Shown: piece after piece, positions 1 to 6,592 of the stretch
How positions within the stretch are numbered: position 1 is the stretch's first letter
Layout: each line of letters starts with the position of its first letter
DNA from: Desulfobacterales bacterium
GTDB lineage: Bacteria > Desulfobacterota > Desulfobacteria > Desulfobacterales > JAFDCJ01
DNA: 7,684 nucleotides
Direction of reading: 5' to 3'
Assembly (NCBI GenBank): GCA_029939875.1
Contig: JAOZSC010000062.1
Location: 1 to 7,684 of the forward strand
Program-made: the position numbers and the translations under genes
Notes under the pieces: model-generated
Seen by the model: only the letters and a program-made list of their open reading frames with translations
Told to the model about the DNA's origin: nothing
The model's database searches: none

Positions 1-16
1 AAACCAGGAGGTTATT

Positions 17-2422
17 ATGCAAAAAAAGATTCGCAACGCCGTCGTTATCGGCTCCGGGGTCATGGGCGGAGGAATTGCCGCTCTGTTGGCAGCTGCCGGA
101 GTCAACACCCTGTTGCTGGACATCGTGCCTTTTGATCTTAAAAAGGATGAAAAAAAGGATCCAGCGGCCCGTAACCGCATTGCAAAGGCGGGACTGGATG
201 CGCTTCTGGCATCACGGCCCGCGCTGCTGATGCAGAAAAAAGACCTGGATCGCATCACCATCGGCAACATAGAGGATGATCTCGACAAAATTGCCGATGT
301 CGACTGGATTGTCGAAGTTGTGGTTGAAAATCTGCAGATCAAAAAGGATCTGTTCAAACGCATTGAACCGCTGCGGCGTGCGGGAACCGTGGTGTCTTCC
401 AACACCTCCGGGATTCCCCTTAAGGCAATGTCCGAAGGCCTGAGTATGGAGTTCCGGCAGCATTTTCTGGGGACCCATTTTTTTAATCCGGTCAGGTATA
501 TGAAATTGCTGGAAATTATTCCCGGACAGGATACCCTGGCAGAGATACTCGAATTTATGGCGGATTTCGGGGAGCGCCGGCTGGGCAAGGGAATTGTGTG
601 GGCTAAGGACACACCCAATTTCGTTGGCAATCGCATCGGCGTGCAGGGGATGGTCAAGGCCATTCAACTGATGCTGGAAGACGGGTTGAGCATCCCGGAG
701 GTGGACGCCCTGCTGGGACCGGTGATGGGCCGGCCCAAAACCGCTATGTTTAAAACCGCGGATATTGTGGGGCTGGATATTCTCAGCCATGTGGCCGCCA
801 ACACCTATGAGATGGTTACAGATGATGAAGACCGCGACAGTTTTGTGATGCCGGGGTTTATCAATGCCATGATCGAAAAAAAACTGCTGGGCAAAAAAAG
901 TGGCAGCGGATTTTATAAAACCGATTTAACACCGGACTGGAAAAAAGTGCGCAAGGTTATCGATCCTGACAGCCTCGAATACGCTGAATACGAAGCTGCG
1001 AGCTTTCCGTGTCTGGATGCGGCCCGAAAGGCAAAGGGCCTGCCGGAAAAAATGAAGGCCGTGGTTTACGGCGATGACCGGGGCGCCCGATTCACCTGGA
1101 AGGCCCTGGCTGGAAATTTAATCTATGCTGTCAACCGGATCCCGGAAATAGCTGACACCATTGTGGAAATCGACAACGCCATGAAATGGGGGTTTAATTT
1201 CGAAATGGGCCCCTTCGAGACCTGGGATGCCATCGGCCTTGCCCGGGCGGTTGAAAAAATGGAAGCTGACGGCATGGCCGTGCCGCAAAAAATTAAAACC
1301 ATGCTGGCCGCCGGACACACGGCCTTTTACAAAAGGGAAAACGGCAAACTTTTTTTCTATGATTTTACCGACGGGGATTACAAGGAACGCACGATCAGCG
1401 AGCATGTCGTTTCCCTGCCGGCTCTGAAATCCACCGGCAAGGTGGTGCAGGAAAATGATTCCGCCTCGCTGATCGATCTGGGGGATGATGTTTTCTGTCT
1501 GGAGCTGCATACCAAGATGAATGCCTTGAACCAGGAAATCATCGAATTTTTGCCAGTGGTTCGCCAGATTGTCGACGACAATGCCGCCGGGCTGGTGATT
1601 GGCAACCAGGCCGGGGGGACGCCGGGGGCTTTTTCCGCCGGTGCCAATCTTTTTGATGTTGTTGCGGCGGTCCGGGAAGGCCGTTTCGCGGATCTTGAAA
1701 AAATGATTGCCGGTTTGCAATATGGCATGATGGACTTGAGATACGCAGCCTTTCCAGTGGTGGCTGCCCCCTTTGGCCTCGCTTTGGGCGGTGGTTGTGA
1801 ACTGTGCCTGGCTTCCGATAAAATAGTGGCCCACGCCGAACTTTACATGGGACTGGTGGAAATCGGCGTGGGACTTTTGCCCGCCGGTGGCGGGTGTCTA
1901 AACCTGTACCGCAAGTTTCTGGCATCGGTTCCCGAGGCGGTGACGGATTTGGATCTGGCCAAATTTTTTATCCCCACGTTCATGTCCATTGCCATGGCCA
2001 AGGTATCCACTTCGGCGGCCGAGGCCCGGGCCAACGGATTTTTGGGTCCCGAAGATCGGATCGTTTTCAACCGCGACCACTTGATCGGCGAGGCCAAAAA
2101 GGAAGTACTCAAAATGGCCGTTGACGGGTATGTGCCGCCGGTCAAGCGCAAGATCCGGGTTCTGGGTCGAGCGGCCCAGGGCATGGCGGCCACCCAGCTT
2201 TCCGATATGCTTAGCGGTGGCTTTATCAGCGAGTATGACGCTTTTCTGGCACGACGGATCGCCTATGTCATCAGCGGCGGCGATGTCCGTGAAAATTCCG
2301 AAATAGAGCAGGATGTCATTTTAAGCCTGGAACGTCGGGCGTTTATTGATTTTCTTAAAGAAGAAAAAACTGTCGCCAGGATTGAGCAGATGCTGACGAC
2401 CGGCAAACCGTTGAGGAATTAA
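17..2422 (+). CDS. fadN: Fused 3-hydroxyacyl-CoA dehydrogenase / enoyl-CoA hydratase (FadN type)
   Basis: Bifunctional beta-oxidation enzyme: the hydratase half adds water to trans-2-enoyl-CoA and the dehydrogenase half oxidises L-3-hydroxyacyl-CoA with NAD+ in the cytoplasm. The 801 residues are ordered dehydrogenase first, hydratase second, as in Bacillus FadN (about 790 aa) and opposite to E. coli FadB. A Rossmann GxGxxG lies at residues 12-17 with D35 ending beta2. The dehydrogenase catalytic set is visible: S131 in SSNTSG, H154 in HFFNP, E166 and N205 in FVGNR. A second dehydrogenase-like helical segment spans about 350-430. The hydratase domain covers about 480-700, with the oxyanion region SAGANLFD at 540-547 and both catalytic glutamates, E595 in GGGCE and E615, at the usual 20-residue spacing. 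About 100 helical residues follow. AGGAGG at 6-11, five bases before ATG, fixes the start. The fadA-like thiolase lies next on the same strand. Family is certain; chain-length preference cannot be read from sequence. Confidence 0.95.
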   Translation: MQKKIRNAVVIGSGVMGGGIAALLAAAGVNTLLLDIVPFDLKKDEKKDPAARNRIAKAGLDALLASRPALLMQKKDLDRITIGNIEDDLDKIADVDWIVEVVVENLQIKKDLFKRIEPLRRAGTVVSSNTSGIPLKAMSEGLSMEFRQHFLGTHFFNPVRYMKLLEIIPGQDTLAEILEFMADFGERRLGKGIVWAKDTPNFVGNRIGVQGMVKAIQLMLEDGLSIPEVDALLGPVMGRPKTAMFKTADIVGLDILSHVAANTYEMVTDDEDRDSFVMPGFINAMIEKKLLGKKSGSGFYKTDLTPDWKKVRKVIDPDSLEYAEYEAASFPCLDAARKAKGLPEKMKAVVYGDDRGARFTWKALAGNLIYAVNRIPEIADTIVEIDNAMKWGFNFEMGPFETWDAIGLARAVEKMEADGMAVPQKIKTMLAAGHTAFYKRENGKLFFYDFTDGDYKERTISEHVVSLPALKSTGKVVQENDSASLIDLGDDVFCLELHTKMNALNQEIIEFLPVVRQIVDDNAAGLVIGNQAGGTPGAFSAGANLFDVVAAVREGRFADLEKMIAGLQYGMMDLRYAAFPVVAAPFGLALGGGCELCLASDKIVAHAELYMGLVEIGVGLLPAGGGCLNLYRKFLASVPEAVTDLDLAKFFIPTFMSIAMAKVSTSAAEARANGFLGPEDRIVFNRDHLIGEAKKEVLKMAVDGYVPPVKRKIRVLGRAAQGMAATQLSDMLSGGFISEYDAFLARRIAYVISGGDVRENSEIEQDVILSLERRAFIDFLKEEKTVARIEQMLTTGKPLRN

Positions 2423-2469
2423 AAACCGAAATGGATCTTTTTCCGATAGGCGGCGTTCTCTACAAGTAA

Positions 2470-2498
2470 TTGCGCCATGCGCTCTGCGAGTCGATACT
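2470..2498 (+). promoter_or_regulatory. Weak possible promoter in the fadN-fadA gap
   Basis: The 154-bp gap between the two beta-oxidation genes is longer than expected for tightly coupled genes and has no clear terminator. TTGCGC (2470-2475) and GATACT (2493-2498) are 17 bases apart and resemble a sigma70 -35/-10 pair at 3/6 and 4/6 positions. This could allow some independent thiolase transcription, but matches this weak are common by chance. Read-through from fadN is at least as likely. Confidence 0.15.
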
Positions 2499-2576
2499 TT
2501 ATGTTGGATCACGCGGAATAATAAAATCACTACTTGAAGCGGTTTTGAGCCGCGACAATACAGGAGGGTTTGAAAA

Positions 2577-3755
2577 ATGCGCGACGCTTATATCGTTACA
2601 TCTATCAGAACCCCGGGCTGCCGAAGAAACAAGGGGGCTTTTCGCGATACTCGCCCGGAGGATCTCTTGTCTTTTATCTTATCCCAGGCGGTTGAAAAAA
2701 CGCAAAACCTGGAAAAAAAGGATGTGGAGGACATCATGATCGGCTGCTCCTTTCCGGAAGCCGAGCAGGGACTCAACATTGGCCGGGTGGCATCACGGAT
2801 GGCCGGCTTCCCCATTGAGACCAGCGGGGCCACCGTGAACCGTTTCTGCTCGTCCGGCCTGGAAGCCATCGCCCTGGCATCCCTGCGGGTCATGGCCGGA
2901 TGGTCGGAAGTCGTCATCGGCGGTGGCCTGGAGTCCATGACTTATGTGCCCATGGGCGGCAATCTGCCGCGGCCGCACCCGGACTTTATGCGCCAGGGCG
3001 CCCAGGTGTACACTTCCATGGGCGTTACCGCAGAAAATGTGGCCAACCGTTACGGGGTCAGCCGACAGGATCAGGATGAATTCGCTTACCAGTCCCAGAT
3101 GAAAGCGGCCGAAGCCAAAAAAAAGGGGTTGTACAAAGAACTGGTGCCCACCCCGGCCACCCGTTTTGTGAAACAGGCCGACGGCACCTTTAAAAAAGAG
3201 ACTTTTTTGCAGGATTTCGATGACGGAATCCGGGAAAACACCACCATGGAAGGGCTGGCTGGACTGCGTCCGGTTTTTGCGGCCAACGGCAGTGTTACCG
3301 CCGGCAATTCTTCCCAGATGACCGATGGGGCGGCCGCCGCAATTATTATGAGTGAAGACAAGGTCAAAGAACTGGGTGTTAAGCCCCTTGCGCGATTCAG
3401 ATATTACACCACCATCGGCTGCCAACCGGATGAGATGGGTGTCGGGCCCCGCTATGCCATTCCGAAACTGATGAAACTCAGCGGCATGGATCTGAAGGAT
3501 ATCGGCCTGTTTGAAATCAACGAGGCCTTTGCTTCCCAGGCGCTGTACTGCGTTCGGGAGCTGGGTCTTGACATGGACAAGATCAATATCCACGGGGGCG
3601 CCATCGCCCTGGGGCATCCGCTGGGATGTACCGGCGCGAAGCTGTGCGCCACGCTTTTAAGCAACATGCAGCAGCACAACGTAAAATACGGCGTGGAGTC
3701 CATGTGCATCGGCGGCGGGATGGGGGCGGCGGCGCTGTTCGAGCTGTGTGATTAA
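2577..3755 (+). CDS. fadA: Acetyl-CoA acyltransferase (3-ketoacyl-CoA thiolase, FadA type)
   Basis: Thiolase that cleaves 3-ketoacyl-CoA with CoA to give acetyl-CoA and a shortened acyl-CoA, the closing step of beta-oxidation. The 392-residue length is normal for the family. The nucleophile is C91 in NRFCSSG. The remaining active-site motifs are NEAFA at 315-319, GHPLGCTG with H347, and CIGGGMG with the acid/base C377. AGGAGG at 2562-2567, nine bases before ATG, supports the start. It lies 154 bp after the dehydrogenase/hydratase gene on the same strand, and the pair matches the fadN-fadA order of Bacillus, so it probably acts on that enzyme's product. The degradative role is inferred from this partner; a biosynthetic acetoacetyl-CoA thiolase would share the same motifs. 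The gene ends just before the repeat-filled convergent gap. Confidence 0.95.
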   Translation: MRDAYIVTSIRTPGCRRNKGAFRDTRPEDLLSFILSQAVEKTQNLEKKDVEDIMIGCSFPEAEQGLNIGRVASRMAGFPIETSGATVNRFCSSGLEAIALASLRVMAGWSEVVIGGGLESMTYVPMGGNLPRPHPDFMRQGAQVYTSMGVTAENVANRYGVSRQDQDEFAYQSQMKAAEAKKKGLYKELVPTPATRFVKQADGTFKKETFLQDFDDGIRENTTMEGLAGLRPVFAANGSVTAGNSSQMTDGAAAAIIMSEDKVKELGVKPLARFRYYTTIGCQPDEMGVGPRYAIPKLMKLSGMDLKDIGLFEINEAFASQALYCVRELGLDMDKINIHGGAIALGHPLGCTGAKLCATLLSNMQQHNVKYGVESMCIGGGMGAAALFELCD

Positions 3756-3760
3756 AATCC

Positions 3761-3780
3761 GTAACTTCTCAATAAGTTGC
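3761..3780. terminator. Small hairpin just after the thiolase stop
   Basis: Bases 3761-3767 pair with 3774-3780 (seven pairs, one a G-T wobble) around a six-base loop, starting five bases after the fadA stop codon. No T-run follows, so it is not a standard intrinsic terminator. It could help protect or end the mRNA together with the much larger inverted repeat downstream. Confidence 0.25.
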
Positions 3781-3786
3781 AGTTTG

Positions 3787-3985
3787 CCCGCGTAATATGC
3801 ATTTTGGCTTCGCTTAAAGTGTCCATTTGGGGTGCCATCGGATCGGTGGGCTAAATTTCAAGAACTCGTCGCAAGCTCCTCAAAAAACAGCTTGGAATTT
3901 TTTACGCCCACCGATCCGATGGCTTTTTTCTCCAAATGGACAATGACGCTCAACCAAAACACATATTACGCTCAAATCGAGCGGG
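3787..3985. repeat. Long imperfect inverted-repeat element (MITE-like) between convergent genes
   Basis: Nested arms pair over nearly the whole stretch: 3790-3799 with 3962-3971 (10 bp perfect), 3802-3807 with 3954-3959 (6 bp), 3821-3830 with 3932-3941 (10 bp perfect), 3834-3851 with 3906-3923 (18 bp perfect) and 3853-3862 with 3891-3900 (10 bp, one G-T wobble). The loop is 28 bases (3863-3890). CCCGC at 3787-3791 and GCGGG at 3981-3985 may extend the arms if an 11-base insertion on the right side is allowed. An alternative inner stem pairs CAAGCT (3872-3877) with AGCTTG (3889-3894). CAGT occurs near both ends (3780-3783, 3987-3990), a weak hint of a target duplication. No transposase is encoded. 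It could be a non-autonomous mobile repeat, a two-way terminator, or both. The inverted structure is certain; its nature is inferred. Confidence 0.85.
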
Positions 3986-3990
3986 ACAGT

Positions 3991-4026
3991 CCTCCCCCTT
4001 TTTTAAAGGGGGACCGGGGGGGATTT
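3991..4026. repeat. C/G-rich hairpin repeat overlapping a gene end
   Basis: CCCCCTTT at 3994-4001 pairs perfectly with AAAGGGGG at 4005-4012 around a three-base loop, followed by ACCGGGGGGATTTT. Intergenic repeats of this style (C-run, T-run, A-run, G-run, then GGGGATTT) are, from memory, dispersed in many copies in Desulfobacterota and some other genomes. Here it forms the extreme 3' end of the minus-strand 218-aa gene, whose TAA stop reads from 4005-4003 at the hairpin loop. The hairpin could also act in transcription ending. Copy number in this genome cannot be judged from one window. Confidence 0.7.
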
Positions 4027-4659
4027 TACTGCAACCCGCAGAAATATCATCTTATCCACCAGGTCGACTTCTGCAAGATCTTTGAGCGTAATGGCCTTCT
4101 GGCCCAGTTCGCAGGATGCCCCGGCACCGGCCAGTTTGTCCAGGTGCCGGTGCAACACCTCCTGAAAATTCTGCCCTTTGATGTGGACACCCTTTTGCAG
4201 AAACGCCGGGCCAAGTTCCGCGGCCACCAGATTGAAGAGTTTGACAATGATTGACGCGGTCGCCGACCCGGGTGGTCGGTCGTTTTTGTCGCAGGATATC
4301 TGGCGGCGCAGGGATGCAAAAAAGCCCCCTTTGCGCAGGGTGGCTCCCATCAGTCCCGGCATGGCGCCGGAAAGGGCCAGGGTGGCGCCGCTGTCGACCC
4401 GGGTGGAATCCACATCGTCCACGGCCTTGGCGTTTAAAAAGATGGTCTGTATTCTTTGGTCCAGGTAGTCTTCATCGATACCCAGCTGCCGGCAGAGTAC
4501 CTCCCGGACACTGCCGCCTGTTTGGATTTCAACCTCAAATCCCTGTTCGGCCAGGTGACAAAAAAGCGGCAGCAGTTCGTCTGTTACGCGTAAAACAAGA
4601 TGCAATGACGGGGGCTGGTCCGCTGTTTCGGCGGATATGGATGAGTCTGTATTCGCCAT
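4003..4659 (-). CDS. Uncharacterised AOR-linked protein, possible double ubiquitin-like (MoaD/ThiS-like) fold
   Basis: I do not recognise a named family for these 218 residues. GGAG (minus strand, 4671-4668), eight bases before ATG, supports the start. There is no signal peptide or membrane segment. After a polar leader (1-17), residues 19-97 read as a beta-grasp pattern: strand (SLHLVLRV), strand (FEVEIQT), helix (SVREVLCRQL), then IFLNAKAVDD and a final strand DSGATLALS. The last two resemble MoaD/ThiS 'vNG..v...' and 'DGDEVAF'. A glycine-rich link follows (MPGLMGATLRKGG, 100-112). Residues 136-209 repeat the order: SIIVKLF, GVHIKG, FQEVLHRHL, ITLKDL, KMIFLRV; EVLCRQL at 53-59 matches EVLHRHL at 167-173. 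Neither half ends in the sulfur-carrier Gly-Gly. It lies 73 bp downstream of the AOR gene on the same strand, suggesting a role in AOR cofactor handling or assembly. The last residues (SPPVPL) come from a repeat. Being a gene is likely; the fold is inference. Confidence 0.75.
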   Translation of the reverse strand: MANTDSSISAETADQPPSLHLVLRVTDELLPLFCHLAEQGFEVEIQTGGSVREVLCRQLGIDEDYLDQRIQTIFLNAKAVDDVDSTRVDSGATLALSGAMPGLMGATLRKGGFFASLRRQISCDKNDRPPGSATASIIVKLFNLVAAELGPAFLQKGVHIKGQNFQEVLHRHLDKLAGAGASCELGQKAITLKDLAEVDLVDKMIFLRVAVKSPPVPL

Positions 4660-4681
4660 TTTTTTCGCTCCAAAATAAAAA

Positions 4682-4716
4682 CGGGGAGCCGCGCCCGCAG
4701 ACTCCCCGATTTTTTT
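4682..4716. terminator. Two-way intrinsic terminator/attenuator between AOR and its downstream gene
   Basis: CGGGGAG (4682-4688) pairs with CTCCCCG (4702-4708). On the plus strand a run of seven T (4710-4716) follows the hairpin. On the minus strand the hairpin is followed by TTTTATTTT (4680-4672). It is therefore well formed in the plus direction and acceptable in the minus direction. For the minus-strand transcript it sits 24 bases after the AOR stop and before the 218-aa gene's ribosome site, so it should end or thin AOR transcription before that gene. Confidence 0.7.
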
Positions 4717-4732
4717 CCAACTGCTGCCCTAT

Positions 4733-6475
4733 TTAGAAGTTAAACACCTGGTCAAGCTCTTCGTCCGTCACTGCGAAAGTGACATTGTGCGGGGTCAGCG
4801 CCTCTTTCTTGAAATAGTCGGGCAGCCGGTCGTCTTTGCTGGTGAACCCGGCGCGCTCGTTGAAATCGCGCTCGGTTTTCAGAACCGATTGGCCCAGGGC
4901 GGTGACATCATCGGCCGTCAGGTTCTGACCGCCGAACCCGCTAAGCAAATCCAGCAGAGCCTGGAAGGTTTCCGGCTGGTCCAGGATCGCAAAGGCAATA
5001 AACAGGCACATTCCGGTGGAGTCGATGGCTGCCGTGGCAATCTGCAGATTCCTGGACAGTTCGACCTGGCCCTCGGGTTTCAAGGAGTCCACCGTACCTC
5101 CGACTCCCAGCAGGTTGGCTGTGACGGCATAACCGGCAGTGTGGTCCGCCCCCATGGTGGTGGTGGCGTAAGTGACGCCGATGCCCTGGACGGCCCGGGG
5201 ATCATAGGCCGGCATGGACTGGTTTTTGACGACCGGCACGCGTTCCACGCCATACATCCTGCCGGTCGCCGCCGCCCCGTTTCCAAGGATGCGGCCCAGG
5301 GGGCTGCCCTCGCCGATTTCTTTCACCAGGTTGATGGCGGCCTGGGAATCACCGAATTTTGCCAGACCGGCTTCCATGGCCACGCCGATGGTAGCGCCAA
5401 TTTCAATGGTATCTATCCCGAGATCATCGTCTAGGCGGTCAATCTGGGCGATGGCATCCAGGTCGTCAATGCCGCAGTTTCCGCCATTGGCCCAAACGGT
5501 TTCATATTCCGGCTGCTTGGTGACATAGTTGCCATTTTTGTCATAAAATGTTCCCGAGCATCGGATCACGCAGCCCTTGTGGCATCCATTGGTGGCCGAC
5601 CCTTCTCCACCACGGGAGTTTTCCATTTCTGCCAGGGCCTCTCCGCCGATTTTGCTCGCACCCTCGAACTGGCCGGCGCTGAAATTGCGGGTCGGATAGG
5701 CACCGGCTTCGTTGACCACATTGGTCAGCACGTTGGTGCCGTATGCCGGAAGGCCTTCTCCGGTTACCGGATGTTTCTTGAGGCCGGCGACGAACTCCTT
5801 GTTGGCGGCCTTGAATTTTTCAGGATCCTGGGGTGTGCGGGTCGATGTGCCCGCATCGTCAATGACGATTACCTTGACGCCCTTGGATCCCATCACAGCT
5901 CCCACGCCGCCGCGTGCGGCATGCCGGGTGGGCCGTTGCTCCATGTCTGTAAATGCAATCGTTGCGGCGGACAGTTTCATTTCGCCGCCCGGACCGATAG
6001 AGATGCAATGGACTTTTTCGCCGAATTCGGCTTTCATCTTGTCGACCAGGTCATAGTTGCCCAGCATTTTGAGGCTGTTGTCCGCCTTGATGTCCACGCC
6101 GTCCTTGTTGATGAGCACTTTGTAGAGGGTGTCGTCTTTGGGTTTGCCTTCCAGCACGATGGCGGCATAACCCAGCCGGCCCAGCATCTGGGAGGGCTGC
6201 CCACCCGAATTGGCTTCCTTGATGCCCCCGGTCAACGGGCTTTTGCAGCCTACCGAGATTCTTCCGGACATCGCCGCCACCGAGCCGCTTAACAGGCCCG
6301 GTGCGATGACCAGCTTGTTGTCTTCGCCCAGGGGGTGACACAGCGGTGGGACCTCCTTGGCAACAATGGTCGAGGTCATGGCACGTCCGCCCAGCCCGGC
6401 ATAATCTCCCAGTGGTTCGGATTTAATCTCGGGACCTCCTTCAGCTCCCATATTGATCCGTAAAATTGTGTCCAT
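4733..6475 (-). CDS. aor: Aldehyde:ferredoxin oxidoreductase (tungsten/molybdo-bispterin family)
   Basis: Cytoplasmic AOR-family enzyme; characterised members oxidise aldehydes to acids with ferredoxin, using a metal held by two pyranopterins and one [4Fe-4S] cluster. The 580 residues are near family length (about 600). GGRA at 29-32, the NSGG...GY region near 90-103 and the ARGGVGAVMGSK segment (R188) belong to the N-terminal pterin domain. Cluster ligands would be C298, C302, C306 and C490. The first three are spaced C-x3-C-x3-C, whereas Pyrococcus AOR has C-x2-C-x3-C. Pterin-binding signatures are DDLGID (350-355) and DSTGMC (485-490). AGGAGG (minus strand, 6485-6480) lies only four bases before ATG, a short but usable spacing. 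It is 117 bp after serC, with an operator-like palindrome between them, and a hairpin separates it from the next gene. Family is certain; aldehyde substrate and metal (W or Mo) are unknown. AOR subfamilies with other or unknown substrates exist. Confidence 0.93.
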   Translation of the reverse strand: MDTILRINMGAEGGPEIKSEPLGDYAGLGGRAMTSTIVAKEVPPLCHPLGEDNKLVIAPGLLSGSVAAMSGRISVGCKSPLTGGIKEANSGGQPSQMLGRLGYAAIVLEGKPKDDTLYKVLINKDGVDIKADNSLKMLGNYDLVDKMKAEFGEKVHCISIGPGGEMKLSAATIAFTDMEQRPTRHAARGGVGAVMGSKGVKVIVIDDAGTSTRTPQDPEKFKAANKEFVAGLKKHPVTGEGLPAYGTNVLTNVVNEAGAYPTRNFSAGQFEGASKIGGEALAEMENSRGGEGSATNGCHKGCVIRCSGTFYDKNGNYVTKQPEYETVWANGGNCGIDDLDAIAQIDRLDDDLGIDTIEIGATIGVAMEAGLAKFGDSQAAINLVKEIGEGSPLGRILGNGAAATGRMYGVERVPVVKNQSMPAYDPRAVQGIGVTYATTTMGADHTAGYAVTANLLGVGGTVDSLKPEGQVELSRNLQIATAAIDSTGMCLFIAFAILDQPETFQALLDLLSGFGGQNLTADDVTALGQSVLKTERDFNERAGFTSKDDRLPDYFKKEALTPHNVTFAVTDEELDQVFNF

Positions 6476-6532
6476 AGGCCCTCCTCTTTTTTGGTAAGGT
6501 TTCGTAAATAAATGTCGTTACGTCCGCAATAC

Positions 6533-6571
6533 TGACATTACCTTATGTCATTTTTAAAGGCACCAAGTCAA
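6533..6571 (-). promoter_or_regulatory. aor: Possible AOR promoter overlapped by a palindromic operator
   Basis: On the minus strand TTGACT (6571-6566) and CATAAG (6547-6542), 18 bases apart, match sigma70 -35 and -10 at 5/6 and 4/6 positions. A perfect inverted repeat, TGACAT-N6-ATGTCA (6533-6538 and 6545-6550), covers the proposed -10, where a repressor would block transcription. A further related half-site AATGTC lies at 6511-6516. The layout suggests that AOR is transcribed and controlled separately from serC. The palindrome is seen directly; the promoter call is weak, and I do not recognise the regulator. Confidence 0.4.
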
Positions 6572-6592
6572 GCAAAAGTCCCTGTTGGGCAA

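Noticed and set aside
1118..1834. Minus-strand open frame opposite the dehydrogenase/hydratase fusion
   Set aside because: It overlaps the hydratase active-site coding region on the other strand and shows no family resemblance.
2793..3617. Long minus-strand open frame opposite the thiolase
   Set aside because: The thiolase motifs on the plus strand are intact. The antisense product has histidine/glycine-rich, featureless composition and no start signal.
3756..4002. CRISPR array, tRNA or small RNA gene in the repeat-rich gap
   Set aside because: The repeats are inverted and nested rather than regularly spaced direct repeats, and no cloverleaf or CCA-ended structure can be drawn.
3832..4254. 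Plus-strand open frame of 140 codons in the convergent gap
   Set aside because: It starts inside the inverted-repeat arm, runs through the C/G-rich repeat and then opposite the 218-aa gene. It has no ribosome site, and its 'PPPFLKGDRGGF' stretch is just translated repeat DNA.
4251..4736. Plus-strand open frame of 161 codons opposite the AOR-linked gene
   Set aside because: It is arginine/proline-rich antisense translation with no recognisable motif or ribosome site, and it crosses the terminator hairpin. The minus-strand frame has coherent secondary-structure patterns and a ribosome site.
5579..6292. Long plus-strand open frame opposite the AOR gene
   Set aside because: It is an antisense shadow of a highly conserved AOR coding region; the composition is an artefact of the codon bias on the other strand.
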